A program made the translations under genes and the position numbers. The notes below the pieces were generated by a model. That model was not told where the DNA came from. It saw only the letters and a program-made list of their open reading frames with translations, and searched no databases. DNA of 5,001 nucleotides. Source: an uncultured Bacteroidales bacterium. GTDB taxonomy: Bacteria > Bacteroidota > Bacteroidia > Bacteroidales > F082. Shown here in pieces: positions 1 to 4,945 of the stretch (positions are counted from its first letter, which is position 1; every line of letters starts with the position of its first letter). The DNA is taken from positions 1 to 5,001 of the forward strand of contig CALGBV010000214.1 in the NCBI GenBank assembly GCA_937884015.1. The letters run 5' to 3'.

Positions 1-6
1 AACCAA

Positions 7-34
7 TGTTACTTTGTTACTGTTACTTTGTTAC
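7..34 (+). repeat. Tandem 14-bp repeat, left arm of a large inverted repeat
   Basis: Two perfect tandem copies of TGTTACTTTGTTAC (7-20 and 21-34). Each copy contains two GTTAC half-sites, so GTTAC begins at 8, 16, 22 and 30 (steps of 8, 6 and 8). The same motif recurs in inverted orientation at 154-181. The arrangement resembles an iteron or multi-site operator for a DNA-binding protein. Which protein binds is not visible. My recollection that GTTAC-rich repeats lie near primase/VapE-type genes of Bacteroidales integrated elements is unverified, and the DNA to the left is outside the window. Confidence 0.85.
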
Positions 35-75
35 TTTTAGCCTTTCTGATGAAAATCACTGCTCGTAGGAATAAT

Positions 76-122
76 ATACCTAATTAATAATATAAATATT
101 AATAATTTTATTATTTAGGTAT
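76..122. repeat. A+T-rich imperfect dyad between the repeat arms
   Basis: ATACCTAA (76-83) is the exact reverse complement of TTAGGTAT (115-122). After one mismatch the pairing continues for six more base pairs (85-90 with 108-113), and weaker A-T pairs follow toward the centre near 99. The interior is almost pure A+T. The dyad centre nearly coincides with the centre of the outer repeat pair (94), so the whole of 7-181 is a nested symmetric structure. A region that melts or extrudes easily, flanked by protein-binding repeats, is the classic plan of a replication origin or a symmetric operator. Either role is inference. Confidence 0.75.
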
Positions 123-153
123 AACATAACGAAAAACATTGATAATGTCATTT

Positions 154-181
154 GTAACAAAGTAACAAATAACAAAGTAAC
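154..181 (-). repeat. Tandem repeat, right arm of the inverted repeat
   Basis: GTAACAAAGTAAC (154-166) is the exact reverse complement of the 13-mer at 8-20. A second copy at 169-181 differs only in its first base (A for G). The copies are 15 bp apart here and 14 bp apart in the left arm. Half-sites begin at 154, 162, 169 and 177. A pair of ATAAC pentamers at 121-130 may be further degenerate half-sites. Confidence 0.85.
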
Positions 182-339
182 AAAATCTGGATTTTTTTGG
201 CAATTATATTATATGCTTCTTGGCCCATAATGTTTTCATGCTTCAATAATTGTTCGTCTAATTAGGTCAAGTTGAATTGTCAGTTTGAGGTTCCCTTTTT
301 TCACTAGAGAAATCATTTTTGACTTTGCTGACACTCCGA

Positions 340-369
340 AATGTTAAATGTTAAAATGTTAAATGGATG
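340..369. repeat. Short AATGTT direct repeat
   Basis: AATGTT occurs at 340, 347 and 355, and a fourth, degenerate copy (AATGG) starts at 362, giving steps of 7, 8 and 7. This can also be read as a 15-bp unit present twice (340-354 and 355-369). It is a low-complexity A+T-rich tract. No function can be assigned; slippage is the simplest origin. Confidence 0.6.
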
Positions 370-481
370 GAAAAATGTTATGTGCAGAAGCATGTCTGGG
401 ACCGGCATGTTGCCTCCCAAGGTCCTCTCCGTACTCCAATCGTTATTTGTAATATCTTGACGCACAGCTTGACCAATTCCT

Positions 482-569
482 TTGATTGAGTGAGCATTGA
501 GCGAAGTATGAACAAGCATTGAACGAAGTACGGAGCGGGTATAGGACGGGTATGGTTTTGGTATTTGGG
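482..569. repeat. Degenerate tandem array with 11-bp period
   Basis: The clearest pair is AGCATTGAGCGAAGTA (493-508) and AGCATTGAACGAAGTA (515-530), 22 bp apart with one mismatch. Cutting the region into 11-mers from 482 gives eight related units, including AGCATTGAGCG, AAGTATGAACA, AGCATTGAACG, AAGTACGGAGC, GGGTATAGGAC and GGGTATGGTTT. On the minus strand many units carry a TTC- or CTC-like core at the same phase, similar to the TTCG core of the array at 1440-1516. The 22-bp pair is certain; the outer units are weaker. Confidence 0.6.
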
Positions 570-615
570 CGGTGCATTGTTTGGCATATTCCGACAAATA
601 AAACTTCATTTTTCC

Positions 616-646
616 TTGACTTTTGGTTTTTGGCGCTATAACTTTG
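616..646 (+). promoter_or_regulatory. Bacteroidota-type promoter for the lipoprotein gene
   Basis: TAACTTTG at 639-646 matches the -7 consensus TAnnTTTG exactly. A TTG at 616-618 sits 20 bp upstream, within the usual spacing of the -33 element. Transcription would start a few bases after 646, giving a leader of about 30 nt before the ATG at 684. The leader has a purine-rich AAGAAGA at about 665-671 but no strong Shine-Dalgarno site, as is normal for the phylum. Confidence 0.75.
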
Positions 647-683
647 CAGCATCAAAAACAACATAAGAAGACCGCTATTAAAA

Positions 684-1286
684 ATGAAAAATAAACACAT
701 TTATATTGCCGCTTTAATTCTCGTTTTGTCGTCATGCGCTGTGCGGCAAGTTGCAACGGAATCGCAGATGCATAGTGAAAAGGAATGTGCCGAATTGTAC
801 GGCGAATTGGAAACGAAGGAAATTCACATCACACAGGATATGGTCGGTTTCTTTGGATTTAATTCATCTGTACTGCCTAAAGACGACACGGTTGTGATTG
901 CTGTTCCAAGCAAAATCAATCATAATATTATTTGTTGGGATCCTCATTATTATTTTTATTATAATGACGTATTAGTTTATGTTTCAAACGAACCAAGCCT
1001 AGCCCCTGAATTAAAAGAAAAGCTTCACCAAAGAATCAATGATGCCGGAAATAGAATATTTTTTCAAAGTGACGGAGAAAAACTCTTTGTGCCAGAGATG
1101 AACATAACAGAAGGCGTTGATGGAAACGGATTGTGCTGGAAAAAAGTGAATTTCGAATTCATGTCGTATGGTTATGTCCGTGTTCCACCTGAACACAAGT
1201 GGTATTTCGATAGAGTCCTTGAGAGTTTCCACAAAAAGACGCCGAGCTATCAAAAGGTGTTTGAGGAGCTTTTAAAGACATTGTAA
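684..1286 (+). CDS. Predicted lipoprotein of unknown function (200 aa)
   Basis: The start has a short basic n-region (MKNKH), a hydrophobic segment at about residues 6-15, and the lipobox L-S-S-C with the acylated cysteine at position 18. The product should therefore be exported by Sec, cleaved by signal peptidase II and anchored in a membrane. No clear K/D/E- or Q-A-rich surface-export signal follows the cysteine, so the periplasmic face is as likely as the cell surface. The mature part (about 183 residues) has three more cysteines (35, 84, 151), an aromatic run at 88-93 (HYYFYY), and a lysine-rich amphipathic C-terminus. I recognise no domain or family. The ATG at 684 is supported by the promoter about 38 bp upstream and the immediate signal peptide. 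The gene has its own promoter and terminator, so it is probably monocistronic. The lipoprotein call is firm; the function is unknown. Confidence 0.85.
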   Translation: MKNKHIYIAALILVLSSCAVRQVATESQMHSEKECAELYGELETKEIHITQDMVGFFGFNSSVLPKDDTVVIAVPSKINHNIICWDPHYYFYYNDVLVYVSNEPSLAPELKEKLHQRINDAGNRIFFQSDGEKLFVPEMNITEGVDGNGLCWKKVNFEFMSYGYVRVPPEHKWYFDRVLESFHKKTPSYQKVFEELLKTL

Positions 1287-1302
1287 AGCTGCATTGTTTA
1301 TC

Positions 1303-1334
1303 AAAAGGTTGGTTCTGAAGTGAGCCAACCTTTT
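1303..1334 (+). terminator. Intrinsic terminator after the lipoprotein gene
   Basis: AAAAGGTTGG (1303-1312) pairs perfectly with CCAACCTTTT (1325-1334). Three more pairs (one G-U) extend the stem to 13 bp around a 6-nt loop (1316-1321). The stem lies 16 nt after the stop codon and ends in TTTT. The A-tract on the left arm means it could also work, less well, on the opposite strand. Confidence 0.85.
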
Positions 1335-1439
1335 CCACATCTTGCAGCAAATGGCGCAACCCAGGCGATGAGCGCAAGCGAAGAAGCCTGAAAGATTGGC
1401 GGGCGATAAGCCATCTTATTATTTTCTGCGTCCTTATTT
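1335..1439. other. Foldable G+C-richer intergenic segment
   Basis: Several complementary pieces are packed closely. CAGGC (1362-1366) pairs with GCCTG (1386-1390) and encloses CGC-AA-GCG (1373-1380). ATGGC (1351-1355) can pair with GCCAT (1410-1414), and TGGC (1397-1400) competes for the same right arm (1410-1413). It is more structured and G+C-richer than the surrounding spacer. I see no match to a named RNA family. It could be an RNA element, a dispersed intergenic repeat or a decayed mobile-element end. Confidence 0.4.
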
Positions 1440-1516
1440 GTTCGAGTTTTGTTCGAGTTTTGTTCGAGTTTTGTTCGGGATGCCTTCGGGATCCGTTCGA
1501 GATGCCTTCGGGTTTT
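1440..1516 (+). repeat. Seven-unit 11-bp tandem repeat array
   Basis: Seven consecutive 11-mers fit without gaps. Units 1-3 are identical (GTTCGAGTTTT at 1440, 1451 and 1462). They are followed by GTTCGGGATGC (1473), CTTCGGGATCC (1484), GTTCGAGATGC (1495) and CTTCGGGTTTT (1506). Every unit carries TTCG at positions 2-5, and the sixth base is A or G. A weak eighth unit (GCTTTGGGGTG) may follow. Units 4-5 and 6-7 also form a 22-bp higher-order repeat. Eleven is not a multiple of three, so the array is not a peptide repeat. It is close to one helical turn, so all TTCG cores face the same side of the DNA. Confidence 0.9.
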
Positions 1517-1522
1517 GCTTTG

Positions 1523-1535
1523 GGGTGTGACACCC
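1523..1535. repeat. 13-bp palindrome
   Basis: GGGTGT (1523-1528) and ACACCC (1530-1535) are perfect inverted repeats around a single base. The one-base centre is too small for a good RNA hairpin loop but suits a dimeric DNA-binding protein. It lies about 194 bp upstream of the promoter box of the T9SS protein gene, far for a simple operator, so its role is open. Confidence 0.5.
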
Positions 1536-1704
1536 GTAAATTCGGAGTTTTTTCCCTCGTGTTGCGCATGTCTTTTTGCAGAATGCCTTTTTGCATGTTA
1601 GCAAAATCCGCGGTCAACTTAACCGCTAATCGGGCGAATCAGGCGAATCTTTGTCGTCTGCCATGAGTCCAGAGGACGGTCGGAAATGAAAAACATTTTT
1701 TTTC
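1536..1704. other. Remainder of spacer with short repeats, no gene
   Basis: Small repeats are visible: CTTTTTGCA at 1572-1580 and 1587-1595, TTTTGC/GCAAAA (1589-1594 with 1601-1606), GCGGT/ACCGC (1610-1614 with 1622-1626), tandem GGCGAATC (1633-1640 and 1642-1649), and GTCC-AGA-GGAC (1667-1677). A 68-codon plus-strand frame (1460-1666) and a 152-codon minus-strand frame (1617-1159) cross this region and the 11-bp array. Neither looks like a real protein. The density of short dyads suggests a dispersed intergenic repeat element or a structured RNA. Confidence 0.4.
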
Positions 1705-1736
1705 TTGCTTTTTTAATTTCTGCTGTTTTATCTTTG
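1705..1736 (+). promoter_or_regulatory. Bacteroidota-type promoter for the T9SS protein gene
   Basis: TATCTTTG at 1729-1736 matches TAnnTTTG exactly. TTG at 1705-1707 sits 21 bp upstream as the -33 element. The expected transcript starts just after 1736, about 25 nt before the ATG at 1764. This excludes the earlier in-frame ATG at 1686 for transcripts from this promoter. The box and following bases (CTTTGCAGC) match those of the lipoprotein promoter. Confidence 0.75.
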
Positions 1737-1763
1737 CAGCGTCATCTAAAGAATTACTCACTT

Positions 1764-3260
1764 ATGAAATATCGAATAGCATTAATTTTGTTTCTTAGCA
1801 TTGTTTCTGTCTCATTGACTGCCCAAAGCTGGGAGTTCTTGCATGAAACTATCGAAAAATATGAACGCATCGATGGTAGTAGCACGAGTTCAAATGGAAA
1901 CGTGTTTATTGCTGGTAGAACAGGTGATTCATTTAATCGCTCCCATGCCTTTATCATTCGCATCAGCCCCAACAGTGACAATATATGCTACATTCATCAG
2001 ATTGAAGGTTACTACTCCAATTTCAGGAATGTGGTACAGCTACCCAATGGCAAATTGTTTGCAGTTGGATTCTGCACTTGTTCGAATGGTGACGCCGACA
2101 AGTTACTAATTGTAATTTTCGACACTGACCTTAACGTAATCACGGAGAAACAATATGATCCAGAAGGAAGCGGCACATTGTTCAGAGGCATTTCAAGGAC
2201 TGTACTTGATGACGAAGGGAATGCGGTTGTTTTCACAAGCCAAATCGTTCCAGAATCGGGAGGATTGCATCGATTCCCAGCCATCCTCTATAGGTTTAAT
2301 GAAGAAGGTGATACCATCATGCACCGTGATTTGTATGACGTAGATTTAGGACCGATGTACTACTCACAATTGTTTCAACCCAAATCGTTGAGTTTTGATT
2401 CGAACACAAGAGAGTTCAAATACATTGGACAAGGTTTAAATGGATTGATTTCTTTAGAGTATTTCGACAACAATCTCAGTTTTATCAGCGGTCATCAAAT
2501 CTTGTATCAAGGAGCTGACACCAGCCTGATGATAAATGCAACTTATGACTCCGATTGGACAACAAGCGACAATGAATCGATAGTATTCGGTTGCTCAACT
2601 AACGATATGGATTCAGAATATTTGTTTTCATATAAAGCCGACAGCGAAGGAAACATCATCGATTATAGACCTGTCTGCCGCAAGATAGACACCCTTGATT
2701 ATTCTGCCACCATTAGCTGCATGGCTGGCGTGGATGACAGCACACTCTATTACTTCTTCCACGAAACGACAGAGCCGTGGAGCAACGGCAATTTGGGAGT
2801 TTATCGGTTGAACGAAAATTTGGATGTGCTGGGAAGTTATTTCCACAATAACGAAACTCCATTGAAGGCAGAATCTATTCACCCAACACCAGACGGCGGC
2901 TGTATCCTTGTGGCAGATTCTGTGAGGGGAGTGTCTCCAGTTCATTTCATCAAATTGACACGCGACGATTTTACATCCATTCCGCTTTCCGTGCAGTCAC
3001 ACACAATAGACACGCCCCATGGTGAGGCCTATCCCAATCCAACTAGCAACATAATCAATATCAATATTGAAGGCTTGCCCGTCGAAAATCCCAAATTGCG
3101 CATCACCGACATTCAAGGCCGCCTATGGCTTGATTGTAAGATTGACTGCTCCGGGACGATACTCACTGCTGATGTTTCACAACTGAAATCCGGCATTTAC
3201 TTCTATTCTATTTACAACCCTCAACGGGAACTGCTGAAAGGAAAGTTCATAAAGGAATAG
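1764..3260 (+). CDS. Secreted beta-propeller-like protein with T9SS type A sorting domain
   Basis: The 498-aa product starts with a Sec signal peptide (MKYR, hydrophobic 5-18). Likely cleavage is after A20 in LTA|QS; Gln at the new N-terminus is typical of Bacteroidota exported proteins. Residues about 30-400 form repeated blocks with the beta-propeller pattern 'polar turn, DGG/NGN, hydrophobic strand, glycine', for example SSNGNVFIAG, LPNGKLFAVG and TPDGGCILVAD. I estimate six or seven blades. From about residue 420 comes a type A C-terminal sorting domain: YPNP at 423-426, then ITDIQGRLW, then LKSGIYFYSI and a basic GKFIKE end. Proteins with this tail cross the outer membrane by the type IX system, and the tail is normally removed as the protein is attached to the surface or released. 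The frame extends to an ATG at 1686, but a promoter lies between, so I prefer 1764. No catalytic motif is visible; the exact role is unknown, perhaps binding or adhesion. Confidence 0.9.
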   Translation: MKYRIALILFLSIVSVSLTAQSWEFLHETIEKYERIDGSSTSSNGNVFIAGRTGDSFNRSHAFIIRISPNSDNICYIHQIEGYYSNFRNVVQLPNGKLFAVGFCTCSNGDADKLLIVIFDTDLNVITEKQYDPEGSGTLFRGISRTVLDDEGNAVVFTSQIVPESGGLHRFPAILYRFNEEGDTIMHRDLYDVDLGPMYYSQLFQPKSLSFDSNTREFKYIGQGLNGLISLEYFDNNLSFISGHQILYQGADTSLMINATYDSDWTTSDNESIVFGCSTNDMDSEYLFSYKADSEGNIIDYRPVCRKIDTLDYSATISCMAGVDDSTLYYFFHETTEPWSNGNLGVYRLNENLDVLGSYFHNNETPLKAESIHPTPDGGCILVADSVRGVSPVHFIKLTRDDFTSIPLSVQSHTIDTPHGEAYPNPTSNIININIEGLPVENPKLRITDIQGRLWLDCKIDCSGTILTADVSQLKSGIYFYSIYNPQRELLKGKFIKE

Positions 3261-3297
3261 TAGTCCTTTGAAGTGTTGAAATCTCCATTATCTGTAC

Positions 3298-3314
3298 GCC
3301 CCAATGGGGCTTTT
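3298..3314 (+). terminator. Intrinsic terminator after the T9SS protein gene
   Basis: GCCCC (3298-3302) and GGGGC (3306-3310) form a 5-bp all-GC stem with a 3-nt AAT loop, followed by TTTT. It lies 37 nt after the stop. On the opposite strand no T-run follows, so it probably does not end the convergent ATPase transcript. I found no convincing terminator for that gene in 3315-3435. Confidence 0.8.
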
Positions 3315-3435
3315 CGCTATTTTGTCGCAACTGACAACAACACTGAGGCTATGATTCAAATCGCTTTATCAAGAATCATGCTTGACAAATCGCCGAAATG
3401 AAATTTAAGCGGACTCTTGATTTTGTGTCGCATTC

Positions 3436-4785
3436 TCATAGCAAGGGAACCATATAATACGGCAGGAAGACAATTCCGTTTTTTTCTTCATAGTCTTTGG
3501 GGTGAACTACGTATGGTGTAGCCAATTGTTCGCCGAATTTTCTGATGAATTTGTTCAGCGAAGACAAGGTGTAGTTTGCCGACGATTTCACTTCAATGGG
3601 CGAAATGTTGTGCCGGTTGGTCAGATTTTGCTTGGCAATCAGGAAATCGACCTCCATTCGGTCTTCCGAATTTTCCAACGAATAACTTGAGTAAAAATAC
3701 AATTTGTGTCCGTTGGCGCGGAGCATTTGGGCCACGATGTTTTCCACCAACATTCCCTGGTTGATTTCCAATTTGTCTAAAAGCAGTTTCTGATACAGGT
3801 TTTCATCTGTTATTGTGTTTTCGTCAAAAGCATGGGAAATGAGAAGGCCTGTGTCTGCCATATATAGTTTCAGCGCCAGGTTATCAAGTTTCATCTTCAG
3901 CCCAACGCTTGGCTCGGTTGCCCCGAAGCATGTATTAATCACTTTCGCATCATCGAGCCAAAGGAACGACGATTCGTAATCGCGGAAACGGGCTTCGCTC
4001 TTCAAACTCGACAATCGGAATTTCTTTTCGTGTTTCTGCAATTCGCCTGGCAATGTGTCGAAAATTTGCGTCACTTTGCTTCCGTATCCTGAAGCATGTT
4101 TTTGAATGTCAGCGCGATATAATGCAATGATTTTCCGTTTTTGCTCGTCTGCTTCGCTGAAGTTTTTAGTCTCAACAAATTTAAGTATGGCTTGCGGCAT
4201 CCCGCCGACAATGAGGTATTGTCTGAAAACATCCATCGTTTTGCGATGCAGAGGTCCTAAAGGTTGGTGTTTCTCAAAGCATTGCCTGACAAAAGGCATC
4301 GTCATTTCATCGCCCAAAGCCCACAGGAATTCTTCAAAATCCATGGGAAACATGCTGATGCGTTTTTCCTCTGAGGGTATGACGATGTCCTTCACGTTTT
4401 TGTTGATACTGACCAACGAACCTGTTTCAATGTAGTCGTAGCGGCCATCGGCAACCAAGTATTTGATGGCAGCTCTTGCGCGTGGATATTCCTGAATATC
4501 GTCGAAGACAATCAATGAATTTCGAGGGTAAAGTGTTACACGAAAATACAAGGAAAGGTGCATGAAAAAAGCGTCTCGATCGGTCAGGTAGTTGTCGAAA
4601 ATGTAGCGTAGGTTTTTGTCCATATCGTTGAAGTCAATGATAATGAACGACTTGTATTCGTTTTTGGCAAATTCATTGACGATATAGCTTTTGCCAACAC
4701 GCCGAGCCCCTTCAATGAGTAAAGCGGAATGTCCTTGCTCTTTTTCTTTCCATTTCAGCAATTCGCTGTAAATCTTGCGTTTCAT
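3436..4785 (-). CDS. AAA_14 / DUF4143 family ATP-binding protein (449 aa)
   Basis: The N-terminal half is a P-loop ATPase. Walker A is GARRVGKS at residues 26-33. Walker B is LIVFDDIQ at about 91-98 with D95 and D96. A sensor-1-like segment (YIETGSL) is at 118-124. A helical region follows (about 140-330). The C-terminal DUF4143 part carries EVDFLI (D380) and then IEVKS (E398, K400), which has the spacing of a PD-(D/E)xK nuclease-like core. The length is normal for the family. These proteins are common, often multicopy, in Bacteroidota and some archaea. Their cellular role is not settled, and whether the C-terminal fold cuts DNA is unproven. All visible key residues are intact and there is no frameshift. 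The ATG at 4785 is supported by a promoter box about 36 bp upstream. The gene is convergent with the T9SS protein gene and divergent from the methyltransferase-like gene. The product is presumably cytoplasmic, as no signal peptide is seen. Confidence 0.93.
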   Translation of the reverse strand: MKRKIYSELLKWKEKEQGHSALLIEGARRVGKSYIVNEFAKNEYKSFIIIDFNDMDKNLRYIFDNYLTDRDAFFMHLSLYFRVTLYPRNSLIVFDDIQEYPRARAAIKYLVADGRYDYIETGSLVSINKNVKDIVIPSEEKRISMFPMDFEEFLWALGDEMTMPFVRQCFEKHQPLGPLHRKTMDVFRQYLIVGGMPQAILKFVETKNFSEADEQKRKIIALYRADIQKHASGYGSKVTQIFDTLPGELQKHEKKFRLSSLKSEARFRDYESSFLWLDDAKVINTCFGATEPSVGLKMKLDNLALKLYMADTGLLISHAFDENTITDENLYQKLLLDKLEINQGMLVENIVAQMLRANGHKLYFYSSYSLENSEDRMEVDFLIAKQNLTNRHNISPIEVKSSANYTLSSLNKFIRKFGEQLATPYVVHPKDYEEKNGIVFLPYYMVPLL

Positions 4786-4795
4786 ATCAGAAATT

Positions 4796-4884
4796 CACGT
4801 TTTTAAGATTTTTGAATGTGCAAAATTACACATTTTTAAGATTTTTCAAGTGAAAATTTTACACCTTTTTAAGGTTTTTGACAA
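4796..4884. repeat. Three T-tract direct repeats at exact 33-bp spacing
   Basis: CAC-N-TTTTTAAG-R-TTTTT begins at 4796, 4829 and 4862, a period of exactly 33 bp. The first two 33-mers agree at 24 of 33 positions. The third keeps the first 18 bases with two changes and then diverges. Each unit has two T5 tracts 9 bp apart, so six T-tracts recur in phase (4800, 4809, 4833, 4842, 4866, 4875), an arrangement expected to bend DNA. The third copy contains CCTTTTTAAGG, a small dyad. The repeats surround the ATPase promoter: one copy in the leader, one over the -33 to -7 spacer, and one upstream. A site for a regulator, possibly the ATPase itself, is inference. Confidence 0.8.
4821..4849 (-). promoter_or_regulatory. 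Promoter for the AAA_14/DUF4143 ATPase gene
   Basis: On the minus strand TAATTTTG (4828-4821) matches TAnnTTTG exactly, and TTG (4849-4847) lies 18 bp upstream of it. The start codon is about 36 bp downstream of the box. The -7 box is the end of the first 33-bp repeat unit, so promoter and repeat are physically the same element. Confidence 0.65.
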
Positions 4885-4922
4885 ATAATGCCGTCCATGG
4901 GAATTTGTTTGGCAACAATTTC

Positions 4923-4930
4923 TATCTTTG
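4923..4930 (+). promoter_or_regulatory. -7 box for the methyltransferase-like gene
   Basis: TATCTTTG matches TAnnTTTG exactly and ends 15 bp before the ATG at 4946, implying a very short leader of about 10 nt. A well-placed -33 TTG is not obvious. TTTG at 4904-4907 leaves only 15 bp, so the upstream element is weak or unusual. Confidence 0.6.
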
Positions 4931-4945
4931 CACAAATTTATCCTA

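Larger units (their letters stand above)
182..615. other. Long intergenic stretch, no supported gene
   Basis: No reading frame here is convincing. Bases 182-338 are A+T-rich and show nothing I can name. Further right there is a short AATGTT repeat (340-369), a long-range inverted pair (427-435 with 527-535) and an 11-bp-phased degenerate array (482-569). Minus-strand frames of 98, 85 and 69 codons overlap in this area, but their coding sense runs straight through the repeats. None has a signal peptide or recognisable domain, so I treat them as spurious. Confidence 0.6.

Noticed and set aside
7..181. Insertion sequence or transposon ends
   Set aside because: The inverted repeats enclose only about 120 bp of A+T-rich DNA without a transposase. 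No target-site duplication is evident beside them.
313..609. 98-codon minus-strand reading frame, with 85- and 69-codon frames overlapping the same area
   Set aside because: They run through the 11-bp array and the AATGTT repeat, show no domain or signal peptide, and overlap one another in different frames. They look like products of repeat DNA rather than genes.
1335..1439. tRNA or known small RNA gene
   Set aside because: No cloverleaf, T-arm motif or CCA-adjacent acceptor stem can be drawn, and the stems do not match a family I know.
1440..1516. CRISPR array
   Set aside because: Units are 11 bp and contiguous with no unique spacers, and no cas genes are present.
1159..1617. 152-codon minus-strand reading frame
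   Set aside because: It overlaps the 3' part of the lipoprotein gene, its terminator and the whole 11-bp array. The translation is rich in K, R, N, Q and S with no domain, as expected from antisense of repeat DNA.
1460..1666. 68-codon plus-strand reading frame
   Set aside because: It begins within the 11-bp array, and no promoter box or domain supports it.
1754..2945. Several antisense and alternate-frame reading frames within the T9SS protein gene
   Set aside because: The plus-strand frame has a signal peptide, propeller-like repeats and a sorting domain throughout. The others are shadows without domains.
3351..3385. Terminator for the minus-strand ATPase gene, from ATGATTC/GAATCAT (3351-3357, 3373-3379) or TCAAG/CTTGA (3369-3373, 3381-3385)
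   Set aside because: The stems are short and mutually exclusive, and on the minus strand neither is followed by a T-run.
3502..4435. Plus-strand reading frames opposite the ATPase gene
   Set aside because: The minus strand carries an intact, recognisable ATPase over the whole stretch, so these are antisense shadows.
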